A stretch of DNA of 13,379 nucleotides. Origin: an uncultured Chromatiaceae bacterium (GTDB lineage: Bacteria; Pseudomonadota; Gammaproteobacteria; Enterobacterales; Alteromonadaceae). The first letter of the stretch is position 1. Every line of letters starts with the position of its first letter. The notes under the pieces were generated by a model. It was not told the DNA's origin. It saw only the letters and a list, made by a program, of their open reading frames with translations, and ran no database searches. The position numbers were made by a program, and so were the translations under genes. The stretch covers positions 1-13,379 of the forward strand of contig CALJUX010000065.1 in assembly GCA_937978655.1 (NCBI GenBank), read 5' to 3'. Positions 8,427 to 13,379 of this stretch are shown piece after piece.

Positions 8427-9029
8427 TTATCGCATTGACACCGCGCGGCGTGGCCGCAGCAGCAATAACAAAGCCCCACACATCAGTAACCACGGCGCCG
8501 GTGCCGGCACAGTGGCGTTGTCAGTCACGCTGAAACTGCTGCCAATCCAGTCAGCGCTTTGCAGGTCACCACCGGCGGTCAGCAAACCCAGATAAGACGG
8601 GTCCAGCTTCAGGCTGAACAAACCGCTGCCGCTGGCTTTAAACTGCAGCGTCGCCAGCATAAAACTGCCGTGTTGCTTAGCTGCCAAAGTCGCGAGAGCC
8701 GCCGCCCAGTCGGCATATTCTTCCAGCGCCAGCCGGCCTGCGCTGTTGTCCGAGAACTGATAAGAGCCAAAACCATCGTCAAAGCCACTGCCAAAACTGA
8801 AGTTTTGCAGCGACAACTGCCCTGGCTGATATTGCAGCGCCAGGAAAAAGCCGGTCAGCACGTCGCTGAACGCGCTGGCTTTGAGCGTGGCAATGATCAG
8901 TTCGCCGCTTTGATAGCTGCTTTTGTTGGTTTCAATCTGAATCACACCGGCGTGAGCCGTGCTGCACAGGGTACAAGCACTGACAGCCAGCAGCAGGCTG
9001 CCTATTAATTTTCTGATTTTATTCATCAT
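8427..9029 (-). CDS. Cohesin-like domain protein with PEP-CTERM-type C-terminal sorting signal
   Basis: From the ATG at 9029 the product is 200 residues: signal peptide 1-27 (KIRK, hydrophobic core, cleavage STAHA|G), a beta-rich domain (28-170), then VPAPAPW, a hydrophobic stretch (about 180-191) and a basic tail RPRR. That tripartite end is the layout of PEP-CTERM anchors processed by exosortase, with PAP in place of PEP. The middle has the cohesin pattern: a start like YQSGELIIATLKA, then LTGFFLALQYQPGQLSL, matching the 'gf.fal.ydp..l.l' strands of cohesins. A longer start at 9086 is possible, but 9029 places the signal peptide at the N-terminus and has AGAG about 8-10 nt upstream. VSAC (16-19) also fits a lipobox, so a lipoprotein form cannot be excluded. 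It lies 25 bp after the dockerin-bearing collagenase, and I infer that it anchors that enzyme at the cell surface. Confidence 0.85.
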   Translation of the reverse strand: MMNKIRKLIGSLLLAVSACTLCSTAHAGVIQIETNKSSYQSGELIIATLKASAFSDVLTGFFLALQYQPGQLSLQNFSFGSGFDDGFGSYQFSDNSAGRLALEEYADWAAALATLAAKQHGSFMLATLQFKASGSGLFSLKLDPSYLGLLTAGGDLQSADWIGSSFSVTDNATVPAPAPWLLMCGALLLLLRPRRAVSMR

Positions 9030-9054
9030 GTTAATTCTCTGGTTATGGATGGGG

Positions 9055-10803
9055 TTAACTGGCAATTGCACAGCGGGCGCGGTCACAGAGTTTGCTCATG
9101 GCCGTCACATCACGCTGGTCTATCACTTTGTCGCCGTTAAAATCCAAATCCGGCGTCAGGTTGGTTTTGCTGCGCAGCCGCTGGTTAAACAGCTCGATGT
9201 CGCGGCTGTCGATGGCGCCGTTTTTATCCAAATCGGCCGGGCGGAATTGGCTGCAGTTGCCCTGGCCTGCGACCAGACAATCCAGCCATTGGTGGAAACT
9301 CACATCAAAGCTGCTGCCCCAACGGCTCAGGATGTCCTGATAAGGCGTATGCGGCGGTAATTCAGGCTCTGCAGTTTTTTGCTGACCACAGGTCCAGACC
9401 CAATAACCTGAGCCATTGGCGCTGTCGTCATAGAGCCAGCTCCAGTTGTTGGCAATGGCAATTGGTTTTTCCTGCCAGCCCCAGGCAAAGCTACAAGGCT
9501 CGGTGGAAATCACATATTTAGCGGCGCGTAATGATGGCAACAGCGGGTCGTTGATTTCGCCGCGCTGGCGTTCAAACATGTAACGCACGGCCAGATAACC
9601 CCAGTGATAAGTGCGGCTTGTGTTGCTGTTGGCGTAAGTGGTCTGAAACAGCCGGCTGAGCTGGTAAGTTTTTTGTGGCGCTGCGGCGAGCGCATTGGCG
9701 TTCGTTGGCGGCTGTGACAGATATTCAGCCAGGCCTTCGCCCCACCAGACTGAGTTTTCCGGCTGGTCACTGAAGCTGCCCCATTGGTTAAACCGGGCGT
9801 CGAGGTAATGGATATATTCGTGCTCTAAGTTCCACACCACAAAAGCCGGCTGCAGCCAGGTGGCCTGATAGGCGATAAAACGCGCCTGATTGTTGGGGTC
9901 GGATGGGGTGCCTTCGAGATACATGCCGCCGTTATTGGTATTGATATCAAAGAATTGACCGGCGTAGTTCTGATAGTCGGTGGAGGATTTGAAAATCACC
10001 ATTTCCAGATCGTCGTTCTGATCATTTGCTACTGGCTGGTTGCTTTGGGTGCCAAAAGTCTGGTGGAACAGCTGCTCTTCGGCGCCCAGTTTGCTGCAGA
10101 TCTGGCCTAAGTTCGCCGCGCTGATACTGCCCTGATACCGCAGTTTTAACGTGTCGCTGCACTGATGTTTGCCGGAAAGTACAGTGTCTTCCAGGTTAAA
10201 AGCACAAGCGTTGCCGTACAAAGCGCAGTTGGCGCTGTCGTAGGCTTTGACCATACCCTGCGCATTAACCCAGGCCTGCGAGCCGGTGCCGCCGTAGCTG
10301 TAAGTACTCAGAATGTGCTGCAGCGCCGGGCGCACCGTATCGGCGACAGTACCGCCGAGTTTTAACAACCGGCCGAGTTCAGACACCGCATCATTCAGTT
10401 GATATTCGCGGGTATGACCGAGCAGCCACTGGCCGTCCGTCAGCACAAAATCACGCAGCCGGGTGACGATTTGCGGCTGTTGCGTGAGCAAAGTTTGCAG
10501 CTCAGTGCTGCCCTGATTGACCGCATTAAAATAATGCGTCAGCAGTTGGGTCATACCGTTTTCTTCATAGGCGATGCCCCAGTTATTGGCACGGTTGACC
10601 GTGCTGGCATAACCGCTGATAGCTTCGCTGATGCGCGGTAAAAACTGCAGCGTTTCTACGCCTGAGCTGTTGATTAAAATCAGCATTTCGTAGCGCAGCA
10701 TAAAGTTACGCGACACGTTGCCGTCAAAGCGGACAAAATGCGCGCCGTTGACATATTGGCGCAGTGCCTGTGCTAACTGAGTTTTGTAGGCGCTCTGGAA
10801 CAC
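9055..10803 (-). CDS. M9-type collagenase, catalytic part with C-terminal dockerin-like domain (downstream piece of a frameshifted gene)
   Basis: Residues are numbered from the GTG at 10803 (582 aa), but this codon is not a credible start: it has no signal peptide, and the frame is open back to a TGA at 10849-10851. It is the continuation of the upstream piece. The sequence matches Vibrio-type M9 collagenases: SSTDYQNYAG, NTNNGGMYLEGTPSDPNN, then the gluzincin site HEYIH at 328-332 and WWGEGLAEY with likely third zinc ligand E356, 24 residues on. These suggest an extracellular zinc metalloprotease cleaving collagen or gelatin. In place of the PKD/PPC domains of Vibrio enzymes it ends with two EF-hand-like loops, D524-D535 (DLDKNGAIDSRD) and D554-D565 (DFNGDKVIDQRD), 30 residues apart as in type I dockerins. 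The cohesin-like gene follows directly. A GTG-initiated product would lack the signal peptide and N-terminal activator domain. Confidence 0.9.
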   Translation of the reverse strand: MFQSAYKTQLAQALRQYVNGAHFVRFDGNVSRNFMLRYEMLILINSSGVETLQFLPRISEAISGYASTVNRANNWGIAYEENGMTQLLTHYFNAVNQGSTELQTLLTQQPQIVTRLRDFVLTDGQWLLGHTREYQLNDAVSELGRLLKLGGTVADTVRPALQHILSTYSYGGTGSQAWVNAQGMVKAYDSANCALYGNACAFNLEDTVLSGKHQCSDTLKLRYQGSISAANLGQICSKLGAEEQLFHQTFGTQSNQPVANDQNDDLEMVIFKSSTDYQNYAGQFFDINTNNGGMYLEGTPSDPNNQARFIAYQATWLQPAFVVWNLEHEYIHYLDARFNQWGSFSDQPENSVWWGEGLAEYLSQPPTNANALAAAPQKTYQLSRLFQTTYANSNTSRTYHWGYLAVRYMFERQRGEINDPLLPSLRAAKYVISTEPCSFAWGWQEKPIAIANNWSWLYDDSANGSGYWVWTCGQQKTAEPELPPHTPYQDILSRWGSSFDVSFHQWLDCLVAGQGNCSQFRPADLDKNGAIDSRDIELFNQRLRSKTNLTPDLDFNGDKVIDQRDVTAMSKLCDRARCAIAS

Positions 10804-11488
10804 CCGGCCAGTGCCAGCACTGTGCCCAGTGCATCGCCCGCAAATAAGTCACCAGCTTTTCCAGCACGGCAGCGCCTGAGGCGTCCGAGCCATCGAACCC
10901 GGCCAGTTTGCTGTTGATGGCGCTGGCGACGGTCAAAATTTTCTGGTCGCTGAAATGCGCGGTGCCGACATAAGCCACGTTATACAGCTGATACAAACAG
11001 CTGGTCAGGCTGCTGTTGCTGATGGCGTCAATCAGCGCTTGGTCCTGCAGCGGCAACAAATCAGCCGGGCTGTTGCAGCCGGCGGCCTGCAGGGTGGGTT
11101 GGTCCGTGGGGAAAGCGTTGTTGGCATGGCTGTCCACGGAAGTTTGTGCTTTGGCGGCGGATGGGCTGGGCAGGTCTGCAGTTAAAAATGCCTGCTGCGC
11201 CGCGGTTTGCCATTTCGCCGACAAGGTCACGCCATGCAGCTGCGCATAAATCTGCGCCTGGGTTTTCTCAAATTCCGCCGGCGACATCAGCCGTGGCTGT
11301 TGCGGCGCCAGCAAAGAGCCGGGTGTTTTAGTGGTCGCAGGCGAGGTTTGTTGTTGTGCCAAACGTTGCTGCAGATGTTGTTGCTGTAAATCCTGATCCA
11401 TCTGCCCCGGATGCGACAAATTCACATCCTGCGCCATAACCAGACCACTGCCGAGCAAAAGCGACAGTGCCAGAGGTTGAAGTTTCAT
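10724..11488 (-). CDS. M9-type collagenase, signal peptide and N-terminal activator domain (upstream piece of a frameshifted gene)
   Basis: The 254-residue frame starts at an ATG with AGGA about 10 nt upstream. Residues 1-19 are a Sec signal peptide (LALSLLLGSGLVMA|Q); 30-70 are Gln-rich linker; from about 135 it matches the peptidase M9 N-terminal domain (a Cys before the domain, then SCLYQLYNVAYVG, then LEKLVTYLRA followed by aromatics, like the Vibrio YLRAGYYAEFYN segment). Homology is plausible to about residue 229 (WHWPG); after that this frame reads unrelated, Cys/Arg-rich sequence to a stop at 10724, while the collagenase match resumes one base shifted. Removing one base joins both pieces into a protein of about 810 residues, close to the roughly 814 of the Vibrio enzyme. 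The truncated product alone would lack the zinc site. Confidence 0.88.
   Translation of the reverse strand: MKLQPLALSLLLGSGLVMAQDVNLSHPGQMDQDLQQQHLQQRLAQQQTSPATTKTPGSLLAPQQPRLMSPAEFEKTQAQIYAQLHGVTLSAKWQTAAQQAFLTADLPSPSAAKAQTSVDSHANNAFPTDQPTLQAAGCNSPADLLPLQDQALIDAISNSSLTSCLYQLYNVAYVGTAHFSDQKILTVASAINSKLAGFDGSDASGAAVLEKLVTYLRAMHWAQCWHWPGVPERLQNSVSTGTAPICQRRAFCPL
10801..10807 (-). other. Frameshift site inside the collagenase gene
   Basis: On the - strand the sequence reads CCGGGTG. Frame A reads CCG GGT, while the collagenase match continues as GTG TTC CAG, one base later. One surplus G in the GGG run (10803-10805) is the simplest explanation: CCG GTG would restore ...WHWP-VFQSAYK. The span 9055-11488 is 2434 nt, three times 811 plus one, which agrees with a single inserted base. 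It may be a homopolymer sequencing error, a recent inactivating mutation or phase variation. Confidence 0.75.
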
Positions 11489-11563
11489 TGCTGATGTTCC
11501 TGTTTTGTTATGTGTCGTTATTTTTGTGTGACCTGCGCAGGCGGAATAAAGCTAGCATATGAA

Positions 11564-11579
11564 ATATTGTATACAATAT
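11564..11579. promoter_or_regulatory. Perfect 16-bp palindrome upstream of the collagenase, candidate operator
   Basis: ATATTGTATACAATAT is a perfect palindrome centred 83 bp upstream of the collagenase start on the - strand. The TTGTATACAA core resembles operators of GntR-family repressors, and the site is placed where a promoter for the collagenase/cohesin cluster would be. I could not identify a confident -35/-10 pair. The palindrome is seen directly; the regulator class is inferred. Confidence 0.5.
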
Positions 11580-11639
11580 CCTTATTGAGTTTGTTTTACG
11601 CTTAGGCGAGGGTTTTTAAGATGAATTGGTTATAAAAGC

Positions 11640-11880
11640 GGCGGGGCTGGGTGAGCGTGTAGGCAAGTGGTCGGTCCGCTGGTAGGTATCGGCAAGCGAA
11701 GCGTCGCCGTACGCTCACAGTCGCCATAAATGGACTCAAGGCCACCACGTGAATCTAAAACGAACGCATATTGTGCGTAGGTACGCGCAAGCGAAGCCCG
11801 CTGGCCACCACGTGGCGTACGGTCGAGGCCGCAACTCGTCACGCTGGCCATCATGTGGTGTATGTTGACCACGGTCATAC
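11640..11880. repeat. GC-rich block of degenerate direct and inverted repeats
   Basis: Three copies of a GGCCACCACGTGG-like word occur at 11740-11751, 11803-11815 and 11846-11858 (the last GGCCATCATGTGG). A 21-nt unit, GTAGGTA..., at 11682-11702 recurs at 11777-11797 with three mismatches, sharing GCAAGCGAAGC. GTGAGCGT (11651-11658) is inverted at 11711-11718, GTACGC (11781-11786) at 11815-11820, and GACC/GGTC forms a small hairpin near 11867-11876. Composition is clearly richer in GC than the flanks. This fits a dispersed intergenic repeat or structured RNA rather than a gene. Confidence 0.5.
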
Positions 11881-12114
11881 GGCGTAACACATCGGCTAAT
11901 CAGTCCTGCAGCTTCAGTGTTTACAACTGCGTAAATGAGAAGTTATCAACAAACTTTGCGTACTTATCCCTGCTTTATACCTGCAAATAATGCAAAATCA
12001 GGTACAAGCGCTTGAGAGCCCCGGATTTTTGCGGTAGCGTGAAGTGAAGAAGATATCGCGGATTTGCCACGCTTTAATGCATGGTTCGTTCGTATGATGA
12101 AGTTGTCAGCTTAT

Positions 12115-12121
12115 AAAGGAG
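12115..12121 (+). promoter_or_regulatory. Strong ribosome binding site that fixes the start of the orphan gene
   Basis: AAAGGAG ends 5 nt before the ATG at 12127. This near-consensus Shine-Dalgarno selects 12127 over the upstream in-frame codon at 12064. Confidence 0.8.
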
Positions 12122-12126
12122 TATTC

Positions 12127-12624
12127 ATGAAAATCAGATTAGAACAGCAGAATATTGGTGCGGCTGTGATGCAGATTGCAGAGCATGACCAGTTTACAGC
12201 TATTAACGCATTAAAATTGAATGGTAAACCTGTCAGTAACGCCTTTCTGATTAATAGCCAGATTGCTGTTTTGTGTAAATATGCAACGGAGCCAAATGGA
12301 AATGGCGAATATGTCTTCACATTTACTGAAGACCAAATGACTGCTCTTGAAGCCTTATTTTTAAAGCACGACAGCCTGTTTTTTGGTTTGGTGTGTGTTG
12401 AAGCAAGTGAAATCTGCTGTTTAACAAAAGCAGAGTTTGAAGAATTGATTGGTTACCGAAAAGAATCAGCCGGAAAAATTGAATCGCAGTACGCGATATT
12501 AGTCACAATTAGTGCTGGAACAAGTTTTCGCGTCTATGTGAACGCCGCAGGAACAAAGGGCAAGTATGCAGTCAAACAACTCACTATCGCTCGTAAAGCA
12601 TTCCCCGATGCAATGTTCAGCTAA
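12127..12624 (+). CDS. Orphan protein of unknown function, 165 residues
   Basis: I do not recognise this protein. From the ATG at 12127 it is 165 residues with no signal peptide or membrane helix, so it is probably cytosolic. It appears to be a mixed alpha/beta protein: an early strand (KIRLEQQ), a helix-rich middle (EDQMTALEALFLK, 68-80), a cysteine cluster in LVCVEASEICCL (89-99) and a C-terminal strand-rich part (YAILVTIS, FRVYVNA) ending in a helix. The DNA is visibly more AT-rich than all genes before 11488 and uses codons such as AAA, ATT and TTA more freely, which suggests horizontal acquisition. Its stop codon lies inside the left arm of a long inverted repeat. It sits next to an HNH nuclease gene, so an accessory or defence-type role is possible, but nothing in the sequence proves it. 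Confidence 0.75.
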   Translation: MKIRLEQQNIGAAVMQIAEHDQFTAINALKLNGKPVSNAFLINSQIAVLCKYATEPNGNGEYVFTFTEDQMTALEALFLKHDSLFFGLVCVEASEICCLTKAEFEELIGYRKESAGKIESQYAILVTISAGTSFRVYVNAAGTKGKYAVKQLTIARKAFPDAMFS

Positions 12625-12820
12625 CAAAACCAGTGGGCGTTAGTCTGTAACAGCAAAATCGGCGCAATGACGATGTCATCTTAAGTGCGAGGGGGGTTAA
12701 CCCTCTCGTATCAGATGAGCCGGTTTCATCGCAAAACTAGCCATGCCACGCACTTAAAAGTGTTCAAATCGTTGATATCTCGCGATAACAACCCGAAAGC
12801 GGCAGCTGGGTTTTGTTACC
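12619..12820. repeat. About 200-bp nested inverted repeat following the orphan gene
   Basis: TAACAAAACC (12622-12631) is repeated in perfect inverse as GGTTTTGTTA (12809-12818). Inside it, TTAAGTGCG (12681-12689) is perfectly inverted at 12749-12757. Both pairs share the same centre (about 12720), and the sequence between them pairs imperfectly (for example the ATCGGCG/CGCGAT region). The tip can form two small hairpins: AGGGGG/CCCTCT (12690-12706) and GATGA/TCATC (12714-12730). The orphan's TAA stop is in the left arm. The design recalls an integron attC site or a MITE, but it is longer than known attC sites and the right core (GTTACCT) deviates from GTTRRRY. Confidence 0.6.
12786..12818. 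repeat. Local hairpin within the right arm
   Basis: TAAC-AACCC (12786-12794) pairs with GGGTT-TT-GTTA (12808-12818) with a two-base bulge and a 13-nt loop. It competes with the long-range pairing of the larger inverted repeat, and its U-rich right arm might allow it to act as a weak terminator on the + strand. Confidence 0.4.
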
Positions 12821-12879
12821 TTGCAGTCGTGAGTTTTTAAATTGCACAGCCGCCGTTGGTTGTTGCATGGTTTGCATAC

Positions 12880-12896
12880 AAGCGTGCGCCACGCTT
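12880..12896. repeat. Short perfect hairpin upstream of the HNH gene
   Basis: AAGCGTG (12880-12886) and CACGCTT (12890-12896) form a perfect 7-bp stem with a 3-nt loop, CGC. Its right arm belongs to the word GCCACGCTTTAA (12888-12899), which also occurs at 12066-12077 upstream of the orphan gene. The stretch 12625-12945 has no gene; it contains only this hairpin and the inverted repeats before it. Confidence 0.45.
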
Positions 12897-12945
12897 TAAA
12901 GCGAGGGGCGTTCTTCCGATTAAATTGTTAGCAGGCACAGCAGGT

Positions 12946-13329
12946 ATGAGTGGCGAATACAATTATAGAAACTGCCAGTCGCTATTTGGCTACGCGTATG
13001 ACGTGCACCAGCGTTCGGGCGGTATCTGCCAGCTATGTGGGGCCGGAGGAGCGGAGCCGTCGTTCGATCTGTGGCGCCAACTTACCGTCGAGCATCTTAT
13101 TGGAAAGAAGCAAGGTGGCTATCTTAAGGACATAAAGCACTTGGTGTCAGAGTTCTTCCCCGAACTGGACGCAACGGCACAGGTGAAGCTTGCGCGCGCA
13201 ATAGATGCCAAAAACACGGTAACGGCTTGCAGTTTTTGCAACTCCAGCACAAGTCGTAATGTAAGTATCTCCATGAGGGAGCTCGTAGCAGCGGCTGTAT
13301 CTGATAGTCGGCAGCCAGAAGCTATGTAG
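12946..13329 (+). CDS. Small HNH endonuclease with two CxxC zinc motifs
   Basis: From the ATG at 12946 the protein has 127 residues. It has the arrangement of McrA-like HNH nucleases: CQLC (C28, C31), then LTVEHLIGKKQGG with E49-H50 as the catalytic ββα-metal core His, N90 in AKNTVTAC, and CSFCN (C95, C98, N99) closing a zinc site. Such domains cut DNA using one divalent metal ion; the protein has no additional DNA-binding or partner domain, so the target is unknown. The frame is open upstream to a TTG at 12856, but those 30 residues are basic and unlike the family. The chosen ATG has only a weak CAGG (12941-12944) upstream and follows a GTTAGCA (12927-12933). Composition differs from both the orphan gene and the signalling genes. 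A role in defence, mobile DNA or cassette cargo is inferred. Confidence 0.8.
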   Translation: MSGEYNYRNCQSLFGYAYDVHQRSGGICQLCGAGGAEPSFDLWRQLTVEHLIGKKQGGYLKDIKHLVSEFFPELDATAQVKLARAIDAKNTVTACSFCNSSTSRNVSISMRELVAAAVSDSRQPEAM

Positions 13330-13361
13330 TGGTCAACCAATTTTGGCCACTTCGTTATAGC
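13321..13361. repeat. Nested inverted repeat at the end of the HNH gene
   Basis: GCTAT (13321-13325) pairs with ATAGC (13357-13361), AGTGG (13328-13332) with CCACT (13347-13351), and the core CCAATTTTGG (13337-13346) is itself self-complementary. The HNH stop codon TAG lies in the left arm. It could be a terminator, the end of an insertion sequence starting TGTAGTGG, or the start of another cassette site; the window stops too soon to decide. No other feature is visible to 13379. Confidence 0.45.
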
Positions 13362-13379
13362 CAAGCCAGTATCTGCGCT

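Larger units (their letters stand above)
11489..12126. other. Non-coding intergenic region (638 bp)
   Basis: This gap lies between the divergent collagenase and orphan genes. It holds the collagenase leader and palindrome (to about 11580), an AT-rich spacer, the GC-rich repeat block (about 11640-11880), and a final 240 bp with a perfect palindrome CAAGCGCTTG at 12005-12014 and the leader of the next gene. A TATGAT at 12093-12098 could be a -10 box for that gene, but no good -35 accompanies it. I see no convincing coding sequence. Confidence 0.6.

Noticed and set aside
11630..11890. An 86-residue open frame on the - strand across the GC-rich repeat block
   Set aside because: It begins with GTG, has no Shine-Dalgarno, encodes low-complexity Arg/Pro/Thr-rich sequence, and lies wholly in repeats; better explained as non-coding.
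11943..11972. TTATCAACA and TTATCCCTG as DnaA boxes of an origin
   Set aside because: Only two imperfect matches, with no AT-rich unwinding region or replication gene.
12639..12645. GTTAGTC as an integron core site pairing with AGCTAAC at 12619
   Set aside because: Only 20 bp apart and off the GTTRRRY consensus; no integrase in the window. Kept only as a remark on the larger inverted repeat.
12681..12770. tRNA-like fold (stem TTAAGTGCG, a 5-bp/7-nt hairpin, and GTTCAAATC nearby)
   Set aside because: The stem is 9 bp, GTTCAAATC lies outside the stem with no T-arm pairing, and there is no proper D-arm or anticodon arm.
12856..12945. N-terminal extension of the HNH protein from TTG
   Set aside because: No Shine-Dalgarno, crosses a hairpin and the GTTAGCA site, and the residues do not look like the family.
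1..13379. CRISPR arrays, rRNA or tRNA genes
   Set aside because: No regularly spaced repeats and no recognisable RNA gene on either strand.

Overview
The window looks like chromosomal DNA of a GC-rich gammaproteobacterium, probably a marine or aquatic Alteromonadales/Chromatiales-type organism. This is inferred from gene families: a hybrid kinase plus HD-GYP regulator, a TorF-type (Gcw_chp) putative porin, a Cache-type chemoreceptor, a Vibrio-like M9 collagenase and a PEP-CTERM protein. I cannot name the genus from sequence alone.

Positions 1-8352 (+ strand) hold signalling and envelope genes. First is the 3' part of a large hybrid histidine kinase (TM, HAMP, two PAS, HisKA, HATPase, two receivers, Hpt). 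It overlaps by 8 bp a receiver/HD-GYP response regulator, a predicted c-di-GMP phosphodiesterase, so the two probably form one phosphorelay. Then come a small outer-membrane beta-barrel protein, a 704-residue methyl-accepting chemotaxis protein, and a coiled-coil protein of unknown function (weakly FlxA-like) whose ribosome binding site lies in a strong hairpin.

Positions 8427-11488 (- strand) hold a two-gene cluster, convergent with the block before it. Upstream is a secreted M9 collagenase split by a one-base frameshift; its C-terminus carries two EF-hand-like loops in dockerin arrangement. Then, 25 bp downstream, is a small exported protein with a cohesin-like domain and a PEP-CTERM-like C-terminal sorting signal. 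Together they suggest a miniature cohesin/dockerin system that displays a protease on the cell envelope. This is the most interesting part of the window.

Positions 11489-12126 are non-coding: a perfect 16-bp palindrome just upstream of the collagenase and a GC-rich block of degenerate repeats. Positions 12127-13379 look like acquired accessory DNA: an AT-richer orphan gene, a roughly 200-bp nested inverted repeat starting at that gene's stop codon, and a small HNH endonuclease gene followed by another hairpin. The layout is reminiscent of gene cassettes, but there is no integrase in the window and the recombination-site consensus is not properly met.
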